Positions 51,105-58,453 of a stretch of DNA of 64,000 nucleotides are shown here, piece after piece. Position 1 is the stretch's first letter. The number at the start of each line of letters is the position of its first letter. Made by a program: the position numbers and the translations under genes. The stretch spans positions 62,001 through 126,000 of the forward strand of contig CBDBGD010000001.1 in NCBI GenBank assembly GCA_965205235.1, read 5' to 3'. The stretch is from CBDBGD01 sp965205235 (GTDB lineage Bacteria; Chloroflexota; Dehalococcoidia; Lucifugimonadales; UBA1127). The notes beneath the pieces were generated by a model, which was not told the DNA's origin, ran no database searches, and worked only from the letters and a program-made list of their open reading frames with translations.

Positions 51105-51700
51105 CGGAGCCGCGAACGGCCCGGTACCACCGGGAGACGGGCGAGACCAAGGTAACCGTGGATCTGGCTCTAGACGGTACCGGCAAGTACAGCATCGACA
51201 CGGGGAACGGCACCCTGGACCACTTTCTCGCCCAGTTGGCCCGCCACGGCCTCCTCGACCTCAACGTCCAGGCGAAGGGCGACCTGGAGACCGGCTGGCA
51301 CCACACCGTCGAGGACGTGGCCATCGGCTTGGGCCGCGCCCTGCACGAGGCCGTCGGCGACGGCCGGGGCATCGTCCGCATGGGCCACGCGCTGGTCCCT
51401 CTCGACGAGGCCCTAGCGCAGGTTGCCCTCGACCTCAGCGGGCGGGGCTATGCGGTTGTCGAGACGGGGCTGACGGCGGAGTACGTGGAGCACCTGCCCA
51501 GCGACCTTGTTCGCCACTTCCTGGAGACGTTCGCATCGGAGGGGCGATTCACGCTCCACGCACGACTGCTGGCCGGGGTGAACGACCACCACAAGGCGGA
51601 GGCGCTCTTCAAGGCCCTGGCTAGGGCCCTCGACGACGCCGTGCGCCTCGACCCCCGTCGCGGCGGCGACGTGCCCAGCACCAAGGGCACCCTCTCCTAG
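51101..51700 (+). CDS. hisB: Imidazoleglycerol-phosphate dehydratase
   Basis: A 199-residue manganese enzyme of histidine synthesis, without the phosphatase half of the E. coli fusion. Signatures are GNGTLDHFLAQLARHGLLDL, GWHHTVEDVAIGLGRALHEA, and GVNDHHKAEALFKALARAL with the metal-binding His and Glu residues. It is the last his gene here; hisH, hisA, hisF and hisI are not in this window. It is convergent with purS, 176 bases away. Confidence 0.96.
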   Translation: MTEPRTARYHRETGETKVTVDLALDGTGKYSIDTGNGTLDHFLAQLARHGLLDLNVQAKGDLETGWHHTVEDVAIGLGRALHEAVGDGRGIVRMGHALVPLDEALAQVALDLSGRGYAVVETGLTAEYVEHLPSDLVRHFLETFASEGRFTLHARLLAGVNDHHKAEALFKALARALDDAVRLDPRRGGDVPSTKGTLS

Positions 51701-51734
51701 CTACGTCACGGCGTTCAACGCTCTTGGTGAGTTC

Positions 51735-51812
51735 CCCCGTTCGTGGTCAGGCCCCCGCTCATGGTGAGCCCCCTTCCGTTCGTGGTGAGCCTGTCGAACC
51801 ACGAGCCCGGGG
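51735..51812 (+). repeat. Degenerate intergenic repeats
   Basis: Three imperfect copies of a (C)CGTTCGTGGTgAGsC unit lie at about 51738, 51758 and 51778, the last continuing into an inverted copy (TCGAACCACGAGC) that gives a hairpin with GTTCGTGGTGAGC. This GTTCGTGGTGAGC / GTCGAACCAC pair resembles a dispersed intergenic repeat found in several GC-rich bacteria. The 176-base gap between hisB and purS holds no gene. Confidence 0.5.
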
Positions 51813-51876
51813 CGGGGAGGAAGGCGTCCAGGTAAGGTGGAGTCAGCACAGCGTCGTCCATGAGGGCGAGAGAAGC

Positions 51877-52134
51877 CTAGCTCCCCTGCTCCGCTAGCTC
51901 GTAGTCGAACGTCTCGATGACCGGGTTGGCCAGAAGCTGCCGGCACATCTCCTGCACCAGCGCCGCGGCCTCCTCCCGGTCGGCGGCCTCCAGCGCAACC
52001 TCCAGATACTTTCCTACCCGGACACGGGTCACGGAGTTGAACCCCAGGGAACCCAGCGCGCTCAGCACGGTCAACCCCTGGGGGTCGTTCACGGTAGGTT
52101 TCAGAACGACCCGGACGGTGGCCAGGAACTGCAC
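51877..52134 (-). CDS. purS: Phosphoribosylformylglycinamidine synthase subunit PurS
   Basis: An 85-residue small subunit that bridges PurL and PurQ. It starts VQFLATVRVVLKPTVNDPQG and continues with ALGSLGFNSVTRVRVGKYLEV and NPVIETFDYEL, the complete PurS fold. GTG at 52134 is chosen from the family N-terminus, with AAGG upstream; longer frames have no homology. It is the last gene of the minus-strand purine cluster. purQ and purL, which normally follow, are missing, since hisB comes next on the other strand. Confidence 0.9.
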   Translation of the reverse strand: MQFLATVRVVLKPTVNDPQGLTVLSALGSLGFNSVTRVRVGKYLEVALEAADREEAAALVQEMCRQLLANPVIETFDYELAEQGS

Positions 52135-52145
52135 GAGCGTACCTT

Positions 52146-52847
52146 CTACCCCTGGGCCGGCATGAACCCGCCCGGCGCACACCCGGACGCAACCTCGGGC
52201 CCGAAGGTCCGGTAGGCGTTGGCGAAGTCCTCCATGGCCGCAGCGTCCACCGTGTCCAGGTACTGGATGACCCGCCACGCCGTCAGCGCGATGGGGCTGT
52301 CCCGGTCCAGGTCGGGGTAGGGCGTCAGGATGTAGTAGTCGGGCCAGCCGGGGAGTCCCTCGGCCGCCGTCGTCAGCTCCTCGATCAACGCCTCGTCCTC
52401 GGTGTTGTAGTGAATGTTGACGAAGCCGTGCTCCAGGTTGTGCACCAGCACCTCATCCGGCACCGGACTCTGGTGGATGCCGCAGTTGGTCCAGCCTGGC
52501 GAGTGGCTGCCCGACGTCGGAGGGTAGGTCGTGTAGTAGTTGACGGGCGCCGTCACACCAGGGTCCAGGTGGCCTCGTCCCAGGTCCGGCTGCGGGAACC
52601 CCGGGCCGGTGCGAGCGACAGGCGCCTGGCCCGCAGGCGGTAGCGCTCCGGGGAGCACAAGCCCAAGGATGAGCAGCACGATGATGATCGCCAGCCCGGC
52701 AATGATGAGGTAGCGGCGGACTTGACGGAACCTCCGCCGACGACTCCTCCGGGCCACCCGCCCCGCCTCGCGCTGGGCCCTGGCCTGTTGCGTCTTACCC
52801 TGCGGTGGCCTGTTCTGCTGCGGCCTGTTCTGCTTTCGTCTAGCCAT
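52146..52847 (-). CDS. DUF3105 membrane protein
   Basis: A 233-residue protein with a very basic Gln/Arg-rich N-terminus, one membrane helix at residues 47-68 (LIIAGLAIIIVLLILGLVL) and an exported domain of the DUF3105 family. Signatures are YYTTYPPTSGSHSPGW, CGIHQSPVPDEVLVHNLEHG and VNIHYN, with conserved His and Cys residues that could bind a metal. It sits between purC and purS, six bases after purC and 11 before purS. A role in purine synthesis is not expected. Confidence 0.85.
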   Translation of the reverse strand: MARRKQNRPQQNRPPQGKTQQARAQREAGRVARRSRRRRFRQVRRYLIIAGLAIIIVLLILGLVLPGALPPAGQAPVARTGPGFPQPDLGRGHLDPGVTAPVNYYTTYPPTSGSHSPGWTNCGIHQSPVPDEVLVHNLEHGFVNIHYNTEDEALIEELTTAAEGLPGWPDYYILTPYPDLDRDSPIALTAWRVIQYLDTVDAAAMEDFANAYRTFGPEVASGCAPGGFMPAQG

Positions 52848-52853
52848 GTCGCA

Positions 52854-53759
52854 TCACTGTGGGACGGATTCGCCGATGAGAAGTCGGTAGGCCTCGAAGT
52901 AGCGTTCGCGGCTCCGTTCCACCACCTCCGGCGGTAGCTCCGGGGCCGGCGGCTCGCGGTCCCATCCTGCCTCCGTCAGCCAGTCTCGCACATACTGCTT
53001 GTCGAAGTTCGGTTGGCTCTGGCCCGGCTTGTACGACGCGCCGTCCCAAAAGCGGCTCGAGTCCGGGGTCAGTAGCTCGTCGATGAGGATGAGCTGCCCG
53101 TTCAGTGTCCCGAACTCCACCTTCGTGTCGGCGAGGATGATGCCTCGGGGCAGAGCGTAGTCGTGCGCCCACTGGTAGACGGCGACGGTCAGTCGCTCCA
53201 GCTCCCTGGCCATCTCTTCTCCCACCACGCCTGGAAGCTCCCCGCGGGAGATGGGCTGGTCGTGGCCCGTCTCCGCCTTCGTCGTGGGCGTGAACAGAGG
53301 ATCAGGAAAGCGGTCCCCTTCCTGCAGCCCCGCGGGCATGGGTTCGCCGTTGACCGTCCCCGTACGCTGGTACTCGCCCCAGGCCGATCCGGTGATGTAT
53401 CCCCGGGCGACGCACTCGACGTCCACTCGCTCCGCGCGATGCACCACCATCGCCCGGCGAGCGACCTCTCGGGGCATCTCCGGCAGTGAGCGTCCACCAA
53501 GCGCCGCCTCGTCCCCTGCCATCGCAACCAGGTGGTTGGGGACCAGGTGCTGCGTCTGCCGAAACCAGAAGGCCGACAGGCCCGCCAGCACCACGCCCTT
53601 CTCCGGCACGGGTGTGGGCAGCACCACGTCGAAAGCTGAAATGCGGTCTGTGGCGACCATGAGCAGCAGGCCGTCCCCCAGGTCGTACGTGTCCCGCACC
53701 TTCCCCCGGTGCAGCAGGTTGGGGAGATTAGTCTGGGCGATGGCGGATGATGTCGTCAT
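52854..53759 (-). CDS. purC: SAICAR synthetase
   Basis: A 301-residue phosphoribosylaminoimidazole-succinocarboxamide synthase. It shows GKVRDTYDLGDGLLLMVATD in the glycine-loop region, DRISAFDVVLPTPVP, VECVARGYITGSAWGEY, ILADTKVEFG and LTPDSSRFWDGASY. The length is that of the longer, eukaryote-like branch of PurC rather than the 240-residue E. coli form. Its ATG overlaps the purB stop by four bases, so translation is coupled. Confidence 0.95.
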   Translation of the reverse strand: MTTSSAIAQTNLPNLLHRGKVRDTYDLGDGLLLMVATDRISAFDVVLPTPVPEKGVVLAGLSAFWFRQTQHLVPNHLVAMAGDEAALGGRSLPEMPREVARRAMVVHRAERVDVECVARGYITGSAWGEYQRTGTVNGEPMPAGLQEGDRFPDPLFTPTTKAETGHDQPISRGELPGVVGEEMARELERLTVAVYQWAHDYALPRGIILADTKVEFGTLNGQLILIDELLTPDSSRFWDGASYKPGQSQPNFDKQYVRDWLTEAGWDREPPAPELPPEVVERSRERYFEAYRLLIGESVPQ

Positions 53760-55048
53760 TGCAACCTCAATCGTTCAAAGATTTGGTCGACATAACGCGT
53801 GTAGTAGCCGTAGTCGAAGAGCTCCTCCAACTCTTGCCCTGATAGTGTACCCGACACGTCGGGATCGCGGCGTAGGAGATCGCGCAGGTCTTCGCCCTCA
53901 TCCCAGGCGCGAAGTGCGTTCCGCTGCACTGCGCTGTACGCCTGCTCCCGGCTCATCTCACGCTCGACCAGGGCCAGGAGCACGCGCTGGGAGAAGACCA
54001 GCCCTCTGGTCGACTCCATGTTGCTCCACATCCGGTCGGGGTAGACCCGCAGTCCCCGTACGACGCCGGTGAACAGGTCCAGGATGTAGTCCAGGGCCAG
54101 GCAGGCGTCGGGGAGGGTCAGACGTTCCGTTGACGAGTGGCTGATGTCCCGCTCGTGCCAGAGGGCCACGTTCTCCAGGGCCGTCACGGCGTGTCCCCTC
54201 ACCAGCCGGGCTAGGCCGCAGACCCGCTCGGAGAGCTCCGGGTTGCGCTTGTGGGGCATCGACGACGAGCCTGTCTGTCCTTCGCCGAACGGCTCCTCGA
54301 CCTCCCGTACCTCCGTGCGCTGCAGATGCCGGACCTCCGTTGCGAACTTCTCCAGCGACGCTGCAATGAGCGCCAGCGTCGTCAGGAAGTGCGCGTGACG
54401 GTCCCGCTGGACAATCTGGCTCGACACCGGGTCCGGCGCCAGCCCCAGGTGGGCGCAGACTCGCTCTTCCAGGGCCGGCGAAAGCGTGGCGTAGGTGCCC
54501 ACGGCGCCGGAGATCTTGCCCACGGCGATCTCCTCCGTGGCTCGCGCCAGGCGTTGCCTCTGCCGCTCCACCTCCACCCACCACAGCGCCAGCTTCAGCC
54601 CGAACGTGGTGGGCTCCGCGTGCACGCCGTGCGTGCGCCCCATCATCGACGTCTCCTTGAACTCGACCGCTCGGTCCCGCAGCACGTCCCGCAGCGCGCA
54701 CATGTCCCGGTCCAGCAGCTCCGCTGCCTCCTTCATTTGGAGGGCCAGCGCTGTGTCCAGTACGTCGCTTGACGTAAGCCCCAGGTGGATCCATCGCCCC
54801 TCGGGCCCCAGGCGCTCCGTAATCGAGCGCGTGAAGGCTGTCATGTCGTGACGGGTGCGCTGGAAGATCTCCTGCAAGCGGTCGATGTCGTGCCTGGCTT
54901 GGCGGAGAAGGACCATGTCCTGCGAAGGGATGACCCCCTCCTCCGTCCAGGCCTCACACGCCGCCAGCTCGACGCGAAGCCACAGGTCGTACTTGTTTTC
55001 CTCGGACCAGACCCGCTTCATTTCCGGGCGCGAGTAGCGGTCGATCAT
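53756..55048 (-). CDS. purB: Adenylosuccinate lyase
   Basis: A 430-residue fumarase-superfamily enzyme acting twice in purine synthesis. It begins MIDRYSRPEMKRVWSEENKY, typical of the short bacterial form. Other signatures are HLGLTSSDVLDTALA, GRTHGVHAEPTTFG (catalytic His), GAVGTYATLSP and the flexible signature loop SSSMPHKRNPELSERVCGLAR in two parts. It overlaps purC and follows a HAD phosphatase gene by 44 bases. Confidence 0.96.
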   Translation of the reverse strand: MIDRYSRPEMKRVWSEENKYDLWLRVELAACEAWTEEGVIPSQDMVLLRQARHDIDRLQEIFQRTRHDMTAFTRSITERLGPEGRWIHLGLTSSDVLDTALALQMKEAAELLDRDMCALRDVLRDRAVEFKETSMMGRTHGVHAEPTTFGLKLALWWVEVERQRQRLARATEEIAVGKISGAVGTYATLSPALEERVCAHLGLAPDPVSSQIVQRDRHAHFLTTLALIAASLEKFATEVRHLQRTEVREVEEPFGEGQTGSSSMPHKRNPELSERVCGLARLVRGHAVTALENVALWHERDISHSSTERLTLPDACLALDYILDLFTGVVRGLRVYPDRMWSNMESTRGLVFSQRVLLALVEREMSREQAYSAVQRNALRAWDEGEDLRDLLRRDPDVSGTLSGQELEELFDYGYYTRYVDQIFERLRLQ

Positions 55049-55092
55049 GCAGCGACGTCCTAGGAAGGATTGCTACCACAGAATACCATAGC

Positions 55093-55794
55093 CTACTCCG
55101 TCCGGCCCACGGGCCATGCGGCCCGGCGACGTCGAATGTCGTCGAGCACGACGGTGAACTCCTCGAAGGCCTGGTGCGGGATGCCCATCTCTCGGCAGTG
55201 CTCCAGCAGCTTCGACCGCGCATACACAAAGTCAGCGCGTCCTGCTGCACAGGCGTCGGAGGTGCCGTCACCGGCAAACAGCACGCGACACCCCTTGTCC
55301 CGGTACTCCTGCAGCACCTTGCACTTGCAGTTGCCCCACTTCCAGCACGCCTCCGTCGCGTACGGGTAGGCGTAGTCGACATCGCCAGGTGCTCCTCGCG
55401 ACTCGACAGCGTACACGGGCATGTCTTTGGTCAGATCGTGCCTGTCCAGCAACGCCCGAATATAGAAATTCAGGCCATTGGAAGCGATAGCCACTTGTAT
55501 ATCATTCGCTAGGCAATATCGCACCAACTCGAGGAAGCCCTCACGCAAGGCAGCCTTCTGCTTGACGTACTCTTGCATCTCCTCTTCCGACGCCTCGGTC
55601 GTGGCGAAGGCGTCCTCCTGGTACGTCCGCAGGTTCGACTCGCCCCGGCGGAACCCCTCCCGGATCTCCCGCCACTCGTCGCCGCCGAAGCGCTCCAGCA
55701 GCAGCTCGGCGACGTTCTGCGCGGCCGCAGTATCGTCGAAGTCGACCAGCAACGCTAGGCCGGGTTCGTGTCTCGTAGGCTGTGTCTCGGACAC
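55093..55794 (-). CDS. HAD-superfamily phosphatase, MtnX-like
   Basis: A 233-residue HAD phosphatase. Motif I is LLVDFDDTAAAQN, motif II VAIASNGLNFYI, the motif III lysine is within CKCKVLQEYRDKG, and motif IV is LFAGDGTSDACAAGRAD. The cap insertion and overall plan resemble MtnX (methionine salvage) and PSP-like phosphatases. It starts four bases after the purE stop. A link to purine metabolism, for example a nucleotide or phosphoserine phosphatase, is inference only. Confidence 0.85.
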   Translation of the reverse strand: MSETQPTRHEPGLALLVDFDDTAAAQNVAELLLERFGGDEWREIREGFRRGESNLRTYQEDAFATTEASEEEMQEYVKQKAALREGFLELVRYCLANDIQVAIASNGLNFYIRALLDRHDLTKDMPVYAVESRGAPGDVDYAYPYATEACWKWGNCKCKVLQEYRDKGCRVLFAGDGTSDACAAGRADFVYARSKLLEHCREMGIPHQAFEEFTVVLDDIRRRRAAWPVGRTE

Positions 55795-55798
55795 TGCG

Positions 55799-56275
55799 CT
55801 AACCCGCCCTCAACCGATCACGGTACTCCCGGTACTTGGCGGCAATCGTCGGATGCTTCAACCCAAGGATCGACGCCGCCAGGTAGGCTGCGTTGCGGGC
55901 GCCCCACGCGCCAATGGCCACGCAGGCTACAGGCACGCCAGGCGGCATCTGCGCGATGGCGTAGAGAGAATCGACCCCCTTCAGTTCGCTGCTCGGCAAG
56001 GGAATGCCAATGACCGGCAGCTCCGTCAGCGCCGCCAAGGACCCAGGTAGAGCGGCGGCGCCTCCCGCAGCCCCAATGAGCACTTCGAGGCCCCGCTCCT
56101 GTGCGGTTCGGGCGTAGGTTGCAACCTTGTCCGGTGTCCGGTGCGCAGACAGCGCGTGGACCTCGTACGGGACCCCCATGTCGTCCAGGACTTTGCAGGT
56201 ATCCTCGAGATAGTGCTCGTCCGAACGGCTTCCCATCACCAGGCCCACCAGGGGGGTGGTAGTTTCAGCGCTCAA
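55799..56275 (-). CDS. purE: N5-carboxyaminoimidazole ribonucleotide mutase
   Basis: A class I PurE of 158 residues. It has LVGLVMGSRSDEHYLEDTC, HALSAHRTPDKVATYARTA, IGAAGGAAALPGSLAAL and the AQMPPGVPVACVAIGAWGA loop. TTG at 56275 has AAGGAGG seven bases upstream; TTG at 56299 would put that Shine-Dalgarno sequence inside the gene. No purK is adjacent. A -10-like TATACT lies at 56304-56299, so an internal promoter is possible. Confidence 0.92.
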   Translation of the reverse strand: MSAETTTPLVGLVMGSRSDEHYLEDTCKVLDDMGVPYEVHALSAHRTPDKVATYARTAQERGLEVLIGAAGGAAALPGSLAALTELPVIGIPLPSSELKGVDSLYAIAQMPPGVPVACVAIGAWGARNAAYLAASILGLKHPTIAAKYREYRDRLRAG

Positions 56276-56355
56276 GCTAGGGCCTCCTTCCGACGTCAAG
56301 TATAGTCAGGCTGTTCAGCCTGTTCCCTATGAGCGTGTCGGCCTCGTCCCGCTCT

Positions 56356-57606
56356 TCACGCTCCGATGTCCCGTCGATAGTACGCGCCCGAAAAGTGGAC
56401 TCGCTCCACGTTCCGGTACGCGTGCTCCCTTGCCTCTTCGAGCGAGGTTCCTTGGCCGACCACCATCAGCACCCGACCGCCGGCGGTGACAACCTCCTCG
56501 CCGTCCTGTCGAGTGCCTGCATGGAACACCCACGCGTCCGGGTCCAGAGCGTCCAGGCCGCTCACCGGATGGCCGGTCTTGTACTCCAGTGGGTAGCCCT
56601 CCGATGCCAACACGACGCCCGCGCACACCGGGCCTGTCCACTCCACGGGGCACCAGTCCAGTGTACCATCGGCCACGGCCGTCAACACGTCCAGGAAATC
56701 GGACGTCAGCCGGGGCAGGACCACCTGTGCCTCCGGGTCGCCCAGCCGGCAGTTGAACTCCAGGACCTTTGGACCCTTCTCCGTGAGCATCAGCCCTGCG
56801 TAGAGCATTCCCTGGTAGGGATGGCCCTCCTGAGCTAAGGCGTGCAAGGTGCGGTGTACGATTCGCTCCTCTATCTCCTGGCTCAACGCCTCGGACCAGA
56901 ACGGGGGTGGGCTGTAGCTCCCTATCCCCCCGGTATTCGGACCTTTGTTGCCTTCCAGAAGTCGCTTGTAGTCGCACGCAGCCGTCAAGGGAGAGATAGA
57001 GACCCCGTCCGTGAAAGCGAAGACGCTCACCTCCTGGCCCTCCAGGTACTCCTCGACGAGGACTCTGGTGCCGGCGTCGCCGTAGACTCGCTCCTCCATG
57101 CACGCCGTCAGTGCGCGCATAGCTTCGTCGCGACTGTAGCACACAGTCACGCCTTTACCGCCCGTCAAGCCGTCGGCCTTTACGACCAGGGGTATCGGGG
57201 CCTCGGCGACGTGGGCGCGCGCCTCCGCGGGCGAGTCGAAAACCCACGATTGCGCGGTGGGGATACCATATTTGGCCATCAGCGACTTGGCATAGGACTT
57301 GGAGCTTTCGATCTGCGCTGCGGCACGCGTCGGACCCACAACTCGAAGCCCATGCGAGCGAAACAGGTCGGCGATGCCCGCGGCCAGCGGCGCCTCCGGT
57401 CCCACCACCGTCATGTCCACGTTCTGCGTGCGGACCGCTTCCAGCAGCCCGGGCAGGTCCGTCGCCTCGATTGGCAGGTTCGTGGCAATCTGTGCCGTCC
57501 CCGCATTGCCCGGCGCCACGAGAACGTCCGTCACCCCCGGGCACGATCGGAGACGCCATGCGATGGCGTGCTCTCGTCCTCCTGCGCCCACCACCAGTAT
57601 CCGCAT
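56356..57606 (-). CDS. purD: Phosphoribosylamine--glycine ligase
   Basis: A 416-residue ATP-grasp ligase making GAR. It begins MRILVVGAGGREHAIAWRL, then GPEAPLAAGIADLF, IPLVVKADGLTGGKGV, FTDGVSISPL, GNKGPNTGGIGSYSP and EFNCRLGDPEAQVVLPRL. ATG at 57606 shares a base with the stop of the PIN gene upstream. An eleven-residue longer frame exists but lacks a fitting N-terminus. Confidence 0.96.
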   Translation of the reverse strand: MRILVVGAGGREHAIAWRLRSCPGVTDVLVAPGNAGTAQIATNLPIEATDLPGLLEAVRTQNVDMTVVGPEAPLAAGIADLFRSHGLRVVGPTRAAAQIESSKSYAKSLMAKYGIPTAQSWVFDSPAEARAHVAEAPIPLVVKADGLTGGKGVTVCYSRDEAMRALTACMEERVYGDAGTRVLVEEYLEGQEVSVFAFTDGVSISPLTAACDYKRLLEGNKGPNTGGIGSYSPPPFWSEALSQEIEERIVHRTLHALAQEGHPYQGMLYAGLMLTEKGPKVLEFNCRLGDPEAQVVLPRLTSDFLDVLTAVADGTLDWCPVEWTGPVCAGVVLASEGYPLEYKTGHPVSGLDALDPDAWVFHAGTRQDGEEVVTAGGRVLMVVGQGTSLEEAREHAYRNVERVHFSGAYYRRDIGA

Positions 57607-58028
57607 CACTGTACCAGCTTCACGAGCGGGAAGTCCCACTGCGCCACGCCGTGCAGCCGCTTATCGAGGGTCAGGAGGTCGCAGGAGAACTGTTCCGACA
57701 GCGCCAGGTAGCACATGTCGTAGACGGTCGCACGACTGTAGCGGGCCGCCAGCTCGTAGGCGCGTTGGTAGAGTCCTGGAGGCGTGTGTGTGGGAATGTC
57801 CAGCGCGAGGAAGTCGGTGACGAGCCGTCTCGCGCCCTGCTCCGGAAGCAGGCCTCGCCACGCCAGCCGACGCATGGTCGAGACGACCTCGGGGTAGAGT
57901 AGCGCCGGGGCGATGAAGTCGTCTTGGCCCTGCACGTAGGGGAGCCACGCCTCTTCCACCGCCGCCGAGCCCTGCGACGGCACCAACCATGCCACGACAA
58001 AGCTGGCGTCGACGCAGCGGAGCGGCAA
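57606..58028 (-). CDS. PIN-domain ribonuclease, VapC-like toxin
   Basis: A 140-residue PIN domain. The acidic metal site is visible as RCVDASFVVAWL (Asp 7), the Glu of LLYPEVVSTM, VYDMCYLALSE (Asp) and LLTLDKRLHG (Asp). This is the VapC pattern of toxin endoribonucleases. The start is TTG at 58028, two bases after the preceding gene's stop, with GAGG about ten bases upstream. It lies between guaA and purD and shares a base with purD. Toxicity is inferred from the family. Confidence 0.85.
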   Translation of the reverse strand: MPLRCVDASFVVAWLVPSQGSAAVEEAWLPYVQGQDDFIAPALLYPEVVSTMRRLAWRGLLPEQGARRLVTDFLALDIPTHTPPGLYQRAYELAARYSRATVYDMCYLALSEQFSCDLLTLDKRLHGVAQWDFPLVKLVQ

Positions 58029-58030
58029 GC

Positions 58031-58393
58031 CTAGCGTGCCTCTTCTTCGCGGAGCTCGCGCACGAACTCTGCGGCGTCAATGAGTACGCAGTCAGCCTCC
58101 CAGCGCCGGCGGATCTCCTCCCTGTGACTGCGGATCCTCTCGTAGATCTCCATTCTCTCGTCTCTCATCGTTGGTTCCCCCCCGTCTTCCCTCGGTCCTT
58201 CTTGCCGCAGGGTTTCCGTGTCCGCCGGCCGTGTCTGGTACAGAACGGCTGGCTCCCGTATGAACCACTGGTTCCCGATACGCCGCCCGGGCAGCTTCCC
58301 CTCCCGGAGGTAGCGCCGCACCTGCTCTGTGGACCGGCTCAGCCGTTGTGCGGCTTCCGGGACGGTGATGTACCCCTCCATCTCATAGTCCAC
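58031..58393 (-). CDS. Excisionase-type HTH protein, likely antitoxin
   Basis: A 120-residue protein. Residues 5-50 are an excisionase/MerR-like winged helix (GYITVPEAAQRLSRSTEQV, LREGKLPGRRIGNQWFI). The C-terminal half is charged and helical (YERIRSHREEIRRRWEADC), suiting a toxin-neutralising tail. GTG at 58393 has GGAGG six bases upstream; ATG at 58381 is the alternative. It immediately precedes the PIN gene, like an antitoxin, though the DNA-binding type is not a classical VapB fold. It has its own promoter after guaA. Confidence 0.8.
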   Translation of the reverse strand: MDYEMEGYITVPEAAQRLSRSTEQVRRYLREGKLPGRRIGNQWFIREPAVLYQTRPADTETLRQEGPREDGGEPTMRDERMEIYERIRSHREEIRRRWEADCVLIDAAEFVRELREEEAR

Positions 58394-58430
58394 GGGCCCC
58401 TCCGTTGTTGCGCACTACAACATACATCAT
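58383..58430 (-). CDS. Possible 15-residue leader peptide
   Basis: A short frame (MMYVVVRNNGGARGL) starts at 58430 with AGGAGG four bases upstream and ends inside the start region of the HTH gene. It would be read only on transcripts coming from guaA, as the local promoter starts downstream of it. It may couple translation into the HTH gene, or be chance. Confidence 0.3.
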   Translation of the reverse strand: MMYVVVRNNGGARGL

Positions 58431-58447
58431 ATTACCTCCTGCGTCAA
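58419..58447 (-). promoter_or_regulatory. Promoter for the HTH-PIN pair
   Basis: On the minus strand TTGACG (58447-58442) and TATGTT (58424-58419) are 17 bases apart. An inverted repeat, TGTTG-7-CAACA, covers the predicted start near 58412 and could be an autoregulatory operator. Confidence 0.55.
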
Positions 58448-58453
58448 GGGGGG

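Noticed and set aside
51735..51812. CRISPR array between hisB and purS
   Set aside because: Only three imperfect short copies with spacers of a few bases, plus one inverted copy; this is an intergenic repeat, not a CRISPR.
57606..58393. Integrase/excisionase remnant of a mobile element
   Set aside because: The HTH gene resembles excisionase DNA-binding domains, but no integrase, attachment repeats or composition change is seen, and it pairs with a PIN gene.
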